A stretch of 62,345 nucleotides of DNA from a bacterium. GTDB lineage: Bacteria; CAYTYR01; UBA6262. A program made the position numbers and the translations under genes. Positions 1 to 8,757 of this stretch are shown here, piece after piece (position 1 is the first letter of the stretch; each line of letters opens with the position of its first letter). The stretch covers positions 1-62,345 of the forward strand of contig JAQTQE010000008.1 of the NCBI GenBank assembly GCA_028712365.1. Direction: 5' to 3'. The notes beneath the pieces are model-generated. The model was not told the DNA's origin. It did not search any database and saw nothing but the letters and a program-made list of their open reading frames with translations.

Positions 1-200
1 ACCTGGAGCGTGAATTGTCGCAGTATGATAATATCGTGGCTGTGGAAAATAATGCTACGGCGCAATTTATGCGTATTGTCTCCAGCCAGACCGGTATTCT
101 GCCAACTCATAAAATACTGCGTTTTAACGGGCAGCCGTTCTATCCGCAGTTGATCGTGGATCTTTATGAAAAGGAGGTCCACGAATATGGTGACCATTAA
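1..200 (+). CDS. 2-oxoacid:ferredoxin oxidoreductase alpha subunit, C-terminal fragment
   Basis: The window opens inside this gene; only about the last 65 codons are present, with the stop at 198-200. The tail (a stretch on N-A-T-A-Q-F and then L-R-F-N-G-Q-P-F) is what is seen at the end of KorA/PorA-type alpha chains, which carry the pyrimidine-binding part of the thiamine-diphosphate site. The assignment rests partly on its partner: the next gene is the beta subunit and begins 14 bases before this stop, so the two are translationally coupled. The substrate (pyruvate, 2-oxoglutarate or branched-chain 2-oxoacid) cannot be told from this fragment. Confidence 0.8.
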   Translation, partial: LERELSQYDNIVAVENNATAQFMRIVSSQTGILPTHKILRFNGQPFYPQLIVDLYEKEVHEYGDH

Positions 201-1038
201 AGATTTTTTAGGTGAAGAATCAGCTTGGTGTCCTGGCTGCGGTAATTTTGGGATATTGTCTGCTTTACAAAAAGCATTAATGGAATTAAATCTGGAGCCA
301 CAGCAAGTTCTCTTTGTGTCGGGGATCGGCCAGGCCAGCAAACTACCCCATTATTCCAGGGGACATGTGTTTAATGGCCTGCATGGCCGGGCCATCCCAC
401 CGGCTATCGCCGCTAAATTGGTTAATCATGAATTAAAAATAATCATCACTGATGGTGATGGCGGTACCTATGGAGAGGGTGGAAATCATTTTATTCATGC
501 TATCCGGCGTAATCCGGATATTACGCTGATCGTGCATAATAACCAGATCTATGGCCTGACTAAAGGACAGGCTTCTCCCACCACAGACCAGGGCGTGGTT
601 ACCAAGATCCAGGCGCATGGCGTACCAGTGCCGGCATTCAATCCGCTGGCGGTGGCCATTGCCCTGAATGCCAGTTTTGTCGCCCGTGGTTTTGTCGGGG
701 AGCCGGAGCTGCTAAAGAATTTGATCAAACAAGGCATTCAGCATAAAGGACTAAGCCTGATCGATGTCCTGCAGCCTTGCGTGAGTTTTAACAAGATAAA
801 TACTTATCAATGGTATCGTCAACGGGCTTATAAATTGACGGCTGATTATGATCCTAGAGATAAGATTAAAGCTATGGAAAAGGCGGCTGAATGGGGGGCG
901 CGTATCCCGTTAGGATTGCTCTATTTTAATCCGCGACCAGCGTACGAAGAACAGCTGCCTGTTTTAAGGAAAGGTCCATTGGTGAAACAACCAATCGATG
1001 TTTCTAAAATATCCCAGGTGTTAGAGGAATTTTGCTAA
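187..1038 (+). CDS. korB: 2-oxoacid:ferredoxin oxidoreductase beta subunit (KorB-like)
   Basis: This is the TPP-binding subunit of a 2-oxoacid:ferredoxin oxidoreductase, which decarboxylates a 2-oxoacid with CoA and reduces ferredoxin in the cytoplasm. The 283-residue length fits KorB. Seen: the cluster-proximal WCPGCG near residue 15, GIGQASKLPHY near residue 47, and the TPP/Mg motif GDGGTYGEGGNHF followed by N-x-IYGLTKGQ. I chose ATG 187 because AAGGAGGT at 171-178 sits just upstream; an ATG at 166 in the same frame has no such site. It overlaps the alpha-subunit stop. 2-oxoglutarate is the likeliest substrate by family resemblance, but this is inference. Confidence 0.9.
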   Translation: MVTIKDFLGEESAWCPGCGNFGILSALQKALMELNLEPQQVLFVSGIGQASKLPHYSRGHVFNGLHGRAIPPAIAAKLVNHELKIIITDGDGGTYGEGGNHFIHAIRRNPDITLIVHNNQIYGLTKGQASPTTDQGVVTKIQAHGVPVPAFNPLAVAIALNASFVARGFVGEPELLKNLIKQGIQHKGLSLIDVLQPCVSFNKINTYQWYRQRAYKLTADYDPRDKIKAMEKAAEWGARIPLGLLYFNPRPAYEEQLPVLRKGPLVKQPIDVSKISQVLEEFC

Positions 1039-1059
1039 AAGACTAAAGGAGAAAGATGT

Positions 1060-1968
1060 ATGGAACCAATACCTGTATTCCCTAATTTCAGAGAAATTAA
1101 AATAGACGATAGGCGCCTGTTTGACGATTATTTCCGTCAAATTCAGCCGCGTATTTCCGAATATACGTTTGCCAACCTTTATACCTGGCGGCATATTTTT
1201 GATATTAAAATATCCCTGCTTTACGAAAATATTGTCATCCAGCTGATAGATACACATGGCCACAGAATATTTACGCCATTTATTGGTGGTATTCGGCTTA
1301 AAGAAGCCTTAGACGCCTGCCTTAATTATGCGCGCAGCCAATGGAAAGAAGTACGCTTTGGGCTCTTTCCTGAGGATCAACTGCAACTGTTCAAGCTTTA
1401 CTATCCAACCGCGCCTATTGCCATTGATCGTGATGCCAGCGATTATATCTACAATACCAATGACCTGGTTATGCTCAAAGGCAAAAAGTATGACGGTAAA
1501 CGAAACCATATCAGCCGATTCAAAAAGAATTTTGAATATACGTATCAGCGTCTTGATTCCAAACATATCAATGGCTGTAAGGATCTGCTGGAGAAATGGT
1601 ACCATCAGCATTGCGACTACTGGGAATGCTCGCTATCTCTGCGCAGTGAAATAGAGGCCTGCAAAGAAGCCCTGGATAGTTTTAAAAAACTAGACTTATG
1701 CGGTGGAATAATTGACATCGATAAACAGATTGTCGCTTTCAGTATAGGAGAAGCACTGAATAAAGATACATTTGTGGTGCACTTCGAAAAAGTAGATGCT
1801 GATTATAAGGAATTGCCGGCGATTATCAACCAGGAATTTGCCGCTCATGAAGCCAAAGACTTCAAATATATTAACCGTGAAGAGGACCTGGGAGAGCTTG
1901 GCTTGCGGGCCAGCAAGATGTCATACAATCCTGCTTTCCTGATCGACAAATACTACATAACGTTTTAA
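1060..1968 (+). CDS. DUF2156 (phosphatidylglycerol lysyltransferase C-domain-like) protein
   Basis: A soluble 302-residue protein of the DUF2156 family, the GNAT-like aminoacyl/acyl-transfer fold found at the C-terminus of MprF-type lipid lysyltransferases. Seen: an N-terminal half rich in aromatic positions (SEYTFANLYTWRHIF), a central K-G-K-K-Y-D-G-K-R-N-H segment and a C-terminal strand with KYINREEDLGELGLRASKMSY, all characteristic of the stand-alone form. No membrane segments are present, so it lacks the MprF flippase half. AAAGGAG lies eight bases before ATG 1060. It follows korB by 21 bases and precedes an ABC exporter. Its substrate is unknown. Confidence 0.8.
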   Translation: MEPIPVFPNFREIKIDDRRLFDDYFRQIQPRISEYTFANLYTWRHIFDIKISLLYENIVIQLIDTHGHRIFTPFIGGIRLKEALDACLNYARSQWKEVRFGLFPEDQLQLFKLYYPTAPIAIDRDASDYIYNTNDLVMLKGKKYDGKRNHISRFKKNFEYTYQRLDSKHINGCKDLLEKWYHQHCDYWECSLSLRSEIEACKEALDSFKKLDLCGGIIDIDKQIVAFSIGEALNKDTFVVHFEKVDADYKELPAIINQEFAAHEAKDFKYINREEDLGELGLRASKMSYNPAFLIDKYYITF

Positions 1969-2011
1969 AGACAGGTGTAAAGGTTTAAAGGTGTAGAGAG
2001 GTAGAGGGAAA

Positions 2012-2923
2012 ATGGTAGTCGAGGCGAAGAATTTAGTAAAAAAATATAAGGATATGGTTGCGGTCAATGGTGTTGAATTCAAAGTGCAAGAGCAAGAATG
2101 CTTTGGCTTTATCGGCCCCAATGGCGCCGGCAAGACCACGACGATGAAAATGATCTATTGTTTTGTGCCGCGCACCAGCGGTGAATTACAGGTGTTGGGC
2201 AAGGATCCCAGTATTCATCCGGAACTGGTCAAGGCTGACCTGGGAGTTGTCCCCCAGGATAATAACCTGGATGAGGACCTGAATGTTTTTACCAACCTGA
2301 CCATGTACGCTAATTACTTTAATATACCTAAGGCCATTGCCCGGACTCGATCCAGGGAACTGCTGGCTTTTGTACAGCTGATAGAAAAAGAAAAAGTGAA
2401 AATTAATGAGCTTTCTTCCGGCATGAAGCGCCGGCTCATGATTGCCCGTGGCCTCATTAATGACCCTAAATTGCTCATCCTGGATGAACCAACCGTAGGG
2501 TTGGATCCGCAAGCGCGGCATTTGATCTGGGACAGGCTGCACGAACTAAAGAACCAGAATGTCAGTATGATCATTACCACCCATTATATGGATGAAGCCG
2601 CTGAATTATGCGATCGTATAGCGGTCATGGATAAAGGCAAGATCATGGTCGTAGGTAAACCTAAAGATCTTATCCGGGAACAGATCGGCGAAGAAGTGGT
2701 GGAGGTCAGGCTGCTGGATACTACTGTTGAAAAACTCAAACAGGATGCTTCCGGATTCCAGGTAACGTTGGAAGAGACCAGCCAAAAATGTTACCTGTAC
2801 TGCCAGGACTGCCGGCCACTGCTTAATCATCTGGCGGATAAGGGATATAAACATATACTGCGCCGCCCCGCGACACTGGAAGATGTTTTTTTGAAACTTA
2901 CGGGGAGGGATCTTGTTGATTAA
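2012..2923 (+). CDS. ABC-2 type transporter ATP-binding protein (NodI-like)
   Basis: The 303-residue ATPase of an ABC-2 exporter. Seen: Walker A GPNGAGKTTTMK near residue 35, signature LSSGMKRRLMIARGL, Walker B LLILDEPTVGLDPQ, and the H-loop ITTHYMDEA. After the ATPase core it has a C-terminal extension of about 80 residues ending in RRPATLEDVFLKLTGRDL, typical of the DrrA/NodI/CcmA group. The permease gene starts inside its last codons (TTG 2913), so the two form one transporter. The 43-base gap upstream contains a repetitive run of AGGTGTAAAGG-like words. The cargo (lipid, polysaccharide or drug) cannot be told. Confidence 0.9.
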   Translation: MVVEAKNLVKKYKDMVAVNGVEFKVQEQECFGFIGPNGAGKTTTMKMIYCFVPRTSGELQVLGKDPSIHPELVKADLGVVPQDNNLDEDLNVFTNLTMYANYFNIPKAIARTRSRELLAFVQLIEKEKVKINELSSGMKRRLMIARGLINDPKLLILDEPTVGLDPQARHLIWDRLHELKNQNVSMIITTHYMDEAAELCDRIAVMDKGKIMVVGKPKDLIREQIGEEVVEVRLLDTTVEKLKQDASGFQVTLEETSQKCYLYCQDCRPLLNHLADKGYKHILRRPATLEDVFLKLTGRDLVD

Positions 2924-3680
2924 AGTATCGTACCGCTGGACCAAGGTCTGGTATAGGAACTATGTTTCATTCCTGAAGTTTTTTTATGTTAACCTGGTCG
3001 GGAACCTGGGTGACCCGATCTTATATTTACTGGCTATGGGTTTTGGCCTGGGTGCATTTTTAGGCCAGATAGAGGGAGTTTCATATATCCAGTTCCTGGC
3101 CCCCGGGATCATTGTGTCATCAGCTATGTTTGCCGCGGTATATGAGTGTACTTTTGAAAGTTTTTTAAAAATGATACACTTGAAAACATACGATGCCATC
3201 ATTGTCACTCCGGTCAATATTGAAGATGTAGTTGCCGGTGATATTGTCTGGGGTGCGACTAAGGCGATGCTCAGCGGTATCATGATGTTCGTGGTGATCG
3301 CCGCTTTTGGCCTGGTTCATTCCTGGTGGTCATTGTTTATCCCGTTCTTGATCTTCTTGGTTGGTTTTCATTTTGCCAGTCTGGCCATGCTTATTACCGC
3401 CTGGGCCCCGAATTTTGATTATTTCAGCTATTTTCTGGAGTTGGTTATTACTCCGTTGTTCTTTTTTTCCGGTATTTTCTTCCCGTTGAGCCAGTCACCA
3501 GGCTGGTTGCGAGCGCTTTCCGGGACCTTCCCCCTGACCCATGCGGTAGAGCTATCCCGCTCCCTGGTCATGGGTGCGGTGCCTCAACGGCCGGTAACTA
3601 ATATACTATTTCTGATTATACCCAGTATTGGGCTCTTTTACTGGAGCGTTTGGCGCATGAAGAAGCGAATGATCAAATAA
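2913..3680 (+). CDS. ABC-2 type transporter permease (NodJ-like)
   Basis: The 255-residue integral membrane partner of the preceding ATPase, with about six hydrophobic spans. Seen: FLAPGIIVSSAMFAAVYE followed by KTYDAIIVTPVNIEDVVAGDI, and in the second half FFFSGIFFPLSQSPGWL and FPLTHAVELSR, which are the ABC-2 membrane-domain signatures of NodJ-type permeases. The start is TTG 2913 (or TTG 2916) after GGGAGGG, overlapping the ATPase stop by 11 bases. It forms a two-gene export system in the inner membrane; no periplasmic or outer-membrane partner is adjacent. Confidence 0.9.
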   Translation: MLIKVSYRWTKVWYRNYVSFLKFFYVNLVGNLGDPILYLLAMGFGLGAFLGQIEGVSYIQFLAPGIIVSSAMFAAVYECTFESFLKMIHLKTYDAIIVTPVNIEDVVAGDIVWGATKAMLSGIMMFVVIAAFGLVHSWWSLFIPFLIFLVGFHFASLAMLITAWAPNFDYFSYFLELVITPLFFFSGIFFPLSQSPGWLRALSGTFPLTHAVELSRSLVMGAVPQRPVTNILFLIIPSIGLFYWSVWRMKKRMIK

Positions 3681-3698
3681 TAAAAGGAGATTGAACAA

Positions 3699-4649
3699 AT
3701 GTTTAGAGACAAAATTAAAGTATTAGATTGCACTGTGAGGGATGGGGGCTTGATCAATAATCATGATTTTGATCATCGCTTTGTGCGCGAAGTGTACAAG
3801 GCATTGTCTGAAGCCAAGGTCGATTATATGGAGATAGGATATAAGAATTCCAAAAGGCTATTTAGCCCCAAGGATTATGGTATTTGGAAATTCTGCGAAG
3901 ATGATGATATCAGGAAAGTCATTGACGGGATTGAATCAGAAACCAAGATCTCGGTCATGGTCGATGTAGACCGGGTGGATATTGAAGATATTAAACCGCG
4001 GAAGGATAGCCCGGTCGCGATGATCAGGGTAGCCTCTTATGTCAAAGACATTGATAAAGCTATTTTCCTGGTAAATCATTTTGCGGACAAAGGCTATGAG
4101 ACCACAGTCAATATCATGGCTATTTCCCGGGCCCTGGACAATGAGCTGACCGAAGCGTTGCAGCAGCTGGAAAAAGAGTGCAAGGCCAATGTCATCTATA
4201 TTGTAGACAGTAACGGCGCGCTATACCAGGAGACCACGGAATTTCTCATTAAGAAAGCCAAGAGCATAGTTAAGACCAAAGAAATAGGAATACATGCCCA
4301 TAATAATCAGCAATTGGGCTTTAGTAATACCATAGAAGCCATCATTCACGATGCTAATTATGTGGACGGCACTATTTACGGATTGGGCCGGGCAGCTGGC
4401 AATTGTCCTCTGGAACTGATCATGGGTTTCCTGAAAAATCCCAAATACGATATTCGGCCAATACTGGATGTGATTTCCAAGGAATTCATTCCCCTGCGGG
4501 ATAAAATAGAATGGGGCTATATCATACCGTACATGATCACTGGCATGCTGGACGAACATCCGCGCGCAGCCATGGCTCTGCGAAACGGCAAAGAAAAAGA
4601 AAATTACCGCGAATTCTATGAAAGCCTGGTTGGTACGGATGAAGAGTAG
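3699..4649 (+). CDS. HMGL-like aldolase catalytic domain protein
   Basis: A 316-residue TIM-barrel metallolyase of the HMG-CoA lyase/DRE-TIM family. Seen: the N-terminal LDCTVRDGGLINNHDF, in which D-x-R (here R-D-G-G) binds the metal and substrate, and the metal-binding H-x-H in GIHAHNNQQLGFSNTIEA, followed by GLGRAAGNC. The GG-L-I-N-N variant is the one found in stand-alone 'aldolase catalytic domain' proteins next to nucleotide-sugar or polysaccharide genes, not in isopropylmalate synthases. It has no regulatory or CoA-binding C-domain. AAAGGAG precedes ATG 3699. The neighbouring KDPG-type aldolase (13 bases downstream) suggests 2-oxoacid/aldehyde chemistry; the substrate is unknown. Confidence 0.8.
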   Translation: MFRDKIKVLDCTVRDGGLINNHDFDHRFVREVYKALSEAKVDYMEIGYKNSKRLFSPKDYGIWKFCEDDDIRKVIDGIESETKISVMVDVDRVDIEDIKPRKDSPVAMIRVASYVKDIDKAIFLVNHFADKGYETTVNIMAISRALDNELTEALQQLEKECKANVIYIVDSNGALYQETTEFLIKKAKSIVKTKEIGIHAHNNQQLGFSNTIEAIIHDANYVDGTIYGLGRAAGNCPLELIMGFLKNPKYDIRPILDVISKEFIPLRDKIEWGYIIPYMITGMLDEHPRAAMALRNGKEKENYREFYESLVGTDEE

Positions 4650-4662
4650 GGGAAGATAATAT

Positions 4663-5289
4663 ATGGACGTGGCCAAATTCAAACAACAGCCGATCATGGG
4701 CATTATGCGCGATGTAGGCATGGATATTATTGACCCTTTAGTGGAAACCGTGATCGCCGCTGGTTTAAAAACTATTGAAATTACCATGAATACAAAAAAC
4801 GCGGAGCAATTGATCCGCCGGGCGGTTAAAAAGTCTGACGGGCGTCTGACTATCGGGGCTGGTACAGTACTTGACCTGGACACATTGCATGCCGCTTTAC
4901 AGGCTGGCGCTACTTTTATTGTCATGCCGACCTTGGTCCCGGAGGTAGTGCAGTATTGTGTTTCTAATAAGATACCCGTGTTCCCCGGTGCTTTAACCCC
5001 GCAAGAGATATTCAATGCCTGGCGGTCTGGCGCGACTATGGTTAAAGTTTTTCCGGCCAAAATCTTTGGCCCGGAATATTTCAAAGAACTTAAAGGTCCT
5101 TTTAAAAATATTGAACTGCTGGCCTGTGGCGGTGTTTCTCCTGCAAATCTAAAGGTCTATATAGCTAATGGTGCAAGTGCTGTTTCTTTTGGGTCCAGTG
5201 TTTTTCGTTCCGATTGGCTTGATAACCGGGAATTTCCCAGTATCAGCCGGCGGATCAGCCAATATCTCGCGGCGCTCATTAATGAATAA
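4663..5289 (+). CDS. eda: KDPG/KHG aldolase
   Basis: A class I aldolase of 208 residues, usual for the family. It cleaves 2-keto-3-deoxy-6-phosphogluconate to pyruvate and glyceraldehyde 3-phosphate, and often 4-hydroxy-2-oxoglutarate as well. Seen: the general-base glutamate in TIEITMNT, GAGTVLD, the pyruvate-binding FPGALTPQEI, the Schiff-base lysine in ATMVKVFPA, and the phosphate-binding CGGVSPANL and GSSVF segments. It lies in an operon with the HMGL-like aldolase. No edd or KDG kinase is nearby, so an Entner-Doudoroff role is not shown here. Confidence 0.93.
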   Translation: MDVAKFKQQPIMGIMRDVGMDIIDPLVETVIAAGLKTIEITMNTKNAEQLIRRAVKKSDGRLTIGAGTVLDLDTLHAALQAGATFIVMPTLVPEVVQYCVSNKIPVFPGALTPQEIFNAWRSGATMVKVFPAKIFGPEYFKELKGPFKNIELLACGGVSPANLKVYIANGASAVSFGSSVFRSDWLDNREFPSISRRISQYLAALINE

Positions 5290-5314
5290 CGGAACTCAAA
5301 CAGGTTTCTAACCT

Positions 5315-6994
5315 ATGTTTTTACCTACCAATAAAACTGAAATGCAAGCGCTCGGCTGGGACAAGTTGGATATAATCCTGGTATCCGGTGATACCTATAT
5401 TGACAGTCCTTATCTTGGCATAGCCGTGATCGGCAACCTGCTGGCCAGTGCTGGTTATCGCATTGGTGTGATCGCCCAGCCGGATATTAATGGTAGTGTG
5501 GATATAACGCGGCTTGGCGAACCTGGCCTTTTTTGGGGTATTAGCGCCGGCTCGATCGATTCTATGGTCGCTAATTTCACTGCTTCCGGAAAAAGACGCC
5601 GGAAGGATGACTTGACTCCCGGCGGCGAAAATACCAAAAGGCCTGACCGCGCTACTATTGTATATGCCAACCTGATCAGGAGATATTTTAAAAACACCAG
5701 ACCTTTGGTCCTGGGAGGGATAGAAGCCTCCTTACGACGCATCGCCCATTATGATTACTGGGATGATAAGATCCGCAAAGCCATTCTTTTTGATGCTAAA
5801 GCTGATATTTTAGTTTATGGTATGGCCGAGAAAAGTATTCTGGAACTGGCTGCCAAAATTAAGAATAATGAAGATATCAGCGAGATAAGAGGCCTTTGTT
5901 ATATTGCCAAGGCTCCAAAAGCCGGCTACCTGCTTTTACCTTCTTACGCAGAAGTTTCCGCGGATAAACAAAAATTCAGCGAAATGTTTAACCTGTTCTA
6001 CCAGAATAACGATCCATTAACTGCCAAGGGGTTATGTCAATTGCAAGATACCAGGTACCTGGTTCATAATCCGCCCAGCCAGAATATGAGCGAGCAGGAA
6101 CTGGATCATGTTTTTGATCTTGATTACCAGCGAGACGCGCATCCCTATTATAAAAAGCAGGGCCTGGTAAAAGCCCTGGAAACAATTAAATTTTCTCTTA
6201 CTACACACCGGGGATGTTACGGTGAATGCAATTTCTGCTCGATCAGCGTGCATCAGGGCCGGACCGTTATTTCCCGCAGCGAAAGATCGATTCTCCAGGA
6301 AGCCATGGCTATTGCCAAGTTGCCTGATTTCAAGGGATATATCCTGGATGTGGGCGGCCCGACCGCGAATATGTATGGTATTGAATGTGAAAAAAAGCTC
6401 AAATCCGGCAGTTGCGCCAATAAAAGATGTCTTTATCCTGAAAAGTGCCGGCAGCTGCTCCTGGATCACAGGCCACAGATAAAACTTCTGCAAAAGATGA
6501 GTCAGGTGCCGGGTATAAAAAAAGTATTTGTTGCTTCCGGTATCAGGTATGATATGGTGCTGGATGATTATGAGTCAGGGATTGACTATCTCCAGGAAAT
6601 AGTACGTTATCATATTTCCGGGCAAATGAAGATCGCTCCGGAACATTCTGAAGACAAAGTATTGGCCGCGATGGGGAAACCAGGGGCCGATTATCTGAAA
6701 AAGTTCCGGGCAGAATTTAACCGGCTGAATAAGGAAGCCGGCCGGAAGCAATTCCTGACCTATTATTTGATCGCGGCTCACCCTGGCTGTGAATTGGAAG
6801 ATATGCGCGCGTTAAAAAAATTTGCCAGCCGGGAGCTTAAAGTTGTGCCGGAGCAGGTGCAGATCTTTACTCCTCTGCCATCTACTTATTCGGCCTTGAT
6901 GTATTATACCGGCCAGGACCCTTTTACCGGGCGGGATATTTTTGTCGAAAAAGAACCGGGAAAAAGAGAGCGGCAAAAGAAAGCCTTAGTCTAG
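5315..6994 (+). CDS. YgiQ family radical SAM protein
   Basis: A 559-residue UPF0313/YgiQ protein. Seen: an N-terminal cobalamin-binding-like alpha/beta domain (LVSGDTYIDSPYLGIAVIG), PLVLGGIEASLRR near residue 133, and the radical SAM cluster motif C-x3-C-x2-C in HRGCYGECNFCSI near residue 306, with a C-terminal KIAPEHSEDKVLAAMGKPG. The family's product is not established. E. coli YgiQ is longer; the extra C-terminal tail is missing here. The start ATG 5315 has no clear Shine-Dalgarno. Instead AGGTT-TCT-AACCT (5302-5314) forms a small hairpin that touches the start codon. Confidence 0.88.
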   Translation: MFLPTNKTEMQALGWDKLDIILVSGDTYIDSPYLGIAVIGNLLASAGYRIGVIAQPDINGSVDITRLGEPGLFWGISAGSIDSMVANFTASGKRRRKDDLTPGGENTKRPDRATIVYANLIRRYFKNTRPLVLGGIEASLRRIAHYDYWDDKIRKAILFDAKADILVYGMAEKSILELAAKIKNNEDISEIRGLCYIAKAPKAGYLLLPSYAEVSADKQKFSEMFNLFYQNNDPLTAKGLCQLQDTRYLVHNPPSQNMSEQELDHVFDLDYQRDAHPYYKKQGLVKALETIKFSLTTHRGCYGECNFCSISVHQGRTVISRSERSILQEAMAIAKLPDFKGYILDVGGPTANMYGIECEKKLKSGSCANKRCLYPEKCRQLLLDHRPQIKLLQKMSQVPGIKKVFVASGIRYDMVLDDYESGIDYLQEIVRYHISGQMKIAPEHSEDKVLAAMGKPGADYLKKFRAEFNRLNKEAGRKQFLTYYLIAAHPGCELEDMRALKKFASRELKVVPEQVQIFTPLPSTYSALMYYTGQDPFTGRDIFVEKEPGKRERQKKALV

Positions 6995-7014
6995 TAAATA
7001 ACCGGATTATTCGC

Positions 7015-7042
7015 TTTACAGAGCAATATTTCGTGCTATATT
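7015..7042 (+). promoter_or_regulatory. candidate sigma70 promoter for the GGDEF-PilZ gene
   Basis: TTTACA (7015-7020) is followed after 16 bases by TATATT (7037-7042), about 40 bases before ATG 7082 with its AAAGGA site. The match is five of six in each hexamer. The intergenic region also carries a near-perfect 10-base inverted pair, CCGGATTATT and AATAATCCAG. Confidence 0.5.
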
Positions 7043-7081
7043 TAATATATACTACATAAATAATCCAGAAAGGATCCTGGT

Positions 7082-8644
7082 ATGGTTTTTAGTTTCACAA
7101 AATCCAATAAATTTCGCATTAATTTTTTTATCATTAGTTTCCTGTTGCTGATATTATTCCGGCAAATGGCGCATGAATTTGCCATTTCTATCGGTTATAT
7201 GTATATACTGCTGATCACCCTGGCTGCTTCCTGGTATGGCTTAAAGGGAGGGGCTACCGCGGCGATCCTTTCCTGTCTTGTTTTCAGCCTTGAAGTCCTG
7301 ATCTATAAAGGTTGGCCTGGCCGGCAATTTGTTTATCATGGGATATTATTAAGATTCCTGGCTTATCTGGTGAATGGTATCGTGATCGGGTATATTGTGG
7401 ACATGTGTGAGGCTATGTCAGATGAAAAAGATACGATCAAGGACCAATTGAAAAAAATACATCATCATATCAGGGAAAACCTTTTGGAGCTATTCCCCTC
7501 CAGCCCGATCCGGCAGGGGGTGATCATTATGGGCTTCATCTTATTGATCGTCTTACGACAGGTGGTCCATTCATTCGGTGTTTCCTTGGGTTACCTGTAT
7601 ATCCTGTTGATCTCTATTGCCGGTTTATGGTTTGGCGTAAAAGGCGGCATCATTACAGCCCTGGTTTCTACCTGCGTCTTTCTGGTTGAACTCACGATTT
7701 TTCCTGACTGGCCGGCCAGGGATCTAGTATTTAAGGGTATGTTCCTGAGATTCTTCGCTTTTTTTACCGAAGGCGTGCTGATGGGGTATTTATATGAATT
7801 AGAGAATAAGTTAATAGTCGAAACCAAAGTAAAGAAAGAACTGGAAGAATTGGCTTATCATGATGAGCTTACCAAATGCATTAATTACCGTTGGATCATG
7901 CAGTTGCTGGAAAAAGAACTGGCCCTGGCTAAGCGCTATATCCGGGAAATGACATTGGTCATGATCGATATAGACCATTTTAAGAATATAAATGATAAGT
8001 ATAATCATCAGGTAGGCAATGAAGTCCTGAAAGTCCTGGCTAAAGATATCCGCGAAAATCTGCGAGAAGTTGACTCTGTCGGTCGTTTTGGTGGTGACGA
8101 ATTTTTGCTGATCCTGCCGGAAGCCTCAGCTGACCGCATCCTTTCCGTCATGAACCGTATTAAATTTGTCGCTGAAAATACTAAAGTAGATACTGTTTAC
8201 CTGGAGGGTAAAGAACCACCCCTGCTAACCTTCAGCGCCGGGGTTGCTTCTTTCCCCACTAATGGCCGGACCACCACGGAATTATTAGAGGCGGTTGATA
8301 AAGCCCTGTACCTGGCCAAAAAGAACGGTCGCAACCAGGTCAGGATAGAGAAGAGAAGATGGTTGCGGTTCAAACCTAAACAAAAAATAGCGGTTCAGAT
8401 CAGCGAAGGCTCTAAAAAATTCTATAAGCAACCGCTGGAAATAGTGGATGTTTCCCAAAGGGGAATGCTGATCTACGCCGAGGAAAAGATCCCCCTGCAG
8501 GAAGATCTGCAATGCCGCATTACCCTGGATAACGGCCGGCCGGCAGATTATAAATGCCGGGTAGTGTATGAAGATAAATTAGCCAACCATCTCTATCGGC
8601 TCGGTTTGTTCATAAGTGAATCCTTCCTGCCGGTTACCGAATAG
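7082..8644 (+). CDS. membrane diguanylate cyclase with duplicated sensor module and PilZ domain
   Basis: A 520-residue inner-membrane signalling protein predicted to make cyclic di-GMP from two GTP. Residues ~11-108 and ~144-240 are two copies of the same multi-span module (shared R-Q-x-x-H-x-F, G-Y-x-Y-I-L-L-I, G-x-K-G-G, G-I/M-x-L-R-F). A GGDEF domain follows with the intact motif at 337-341 and an intact inhibitory site REVD at 328-331. The C-terminus is a PilZ domain (~424-515) with RRWLR at 425-429 and DVSQRG at 456-461. So one chain should both make c-di-GMP and bind it. The start ATG 7082 follows AAAGGA. Confidence 0.9.
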   Translation: MVFSFTKSNKFRINFFIISFLLLILFRQMAHEFAISIGYMYILLITLAASWYGLKGGATAAILSCLVFSLEVLIYKGWPGRQFVYHGILLRFLAYLVNGIVIGYIVDMCEAMSDEKDTIKDQLKKIHHHIRENLLELFPSSPIRQGVIIMGFILLIVLRQVVHSFGVSLGYLYILLISIAGLWFGVKGGIITALVSTCVFLVELTIFPDWPARDLVFKGMFLRFFAFFTEGVLMGYLYELENKLIVETKVKKELEELAYHDELTKCINYRWIMQLLEKELALAKRYIREMTLVMIDIDHFKNINDKYNHQVGNEVLKVLAKDIRENLREVDSVGRFGGDEFLLILPEASADRILSVMNRIKFVAENTKVDTVYLEGKEPPLLTFSAGVASFPTNGRTTTELLEAVDKALYLAKKNGRNQVRIEKRRWLRFKPKQKIAVQISEGSKKFYKQPLEIVDVSQRGMLIYAEEKIPLQEDLQCRITLDNGRPADYKCRVVYEDKLANHLYRLGLFISESFLPVTE

Positions 8645-8684
8645 CCAAGTAACTTTCTGGTACACCACTCGCTAATAATAATAA

Positions 8685-8713
8685 TTGACAATTATATTAA
8701 ATAGGACTATAAT
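8685..8713 (+). promoter_or_regulatory. consensus sigma70 promoter for rubrerythrin
   Basis: TTGACA (8685-8690), 17 bases, TATAAT (8708-8713): both hexamers are perfect. The predicted start lies near 8720, giving a leader of roughly 38 bases before ATG 8758. It sits in an A/T-rich gap. A strong constitutive start fits an abundant stress protein. Confidence 0.88.
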
Positions 8714-8757
8714 AGTCTTTAATAAGAAATAGAATTAAAATATAAAGGAGGTTGGCT

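Noticed and set aside
1969-2011. AGGTGTAAAGG-like tandem words as a regulatory array
   Set aside because: They are only partial, low-complexity repetitions within a 43-base gap; similar words occur in other gaps and no arrangement of sites is apparent.
4221-5084. 287-codon open frame on the minus strand
   Set aside because: It is antisense across the ends of two clear aldolase genes, with no family resemblance.
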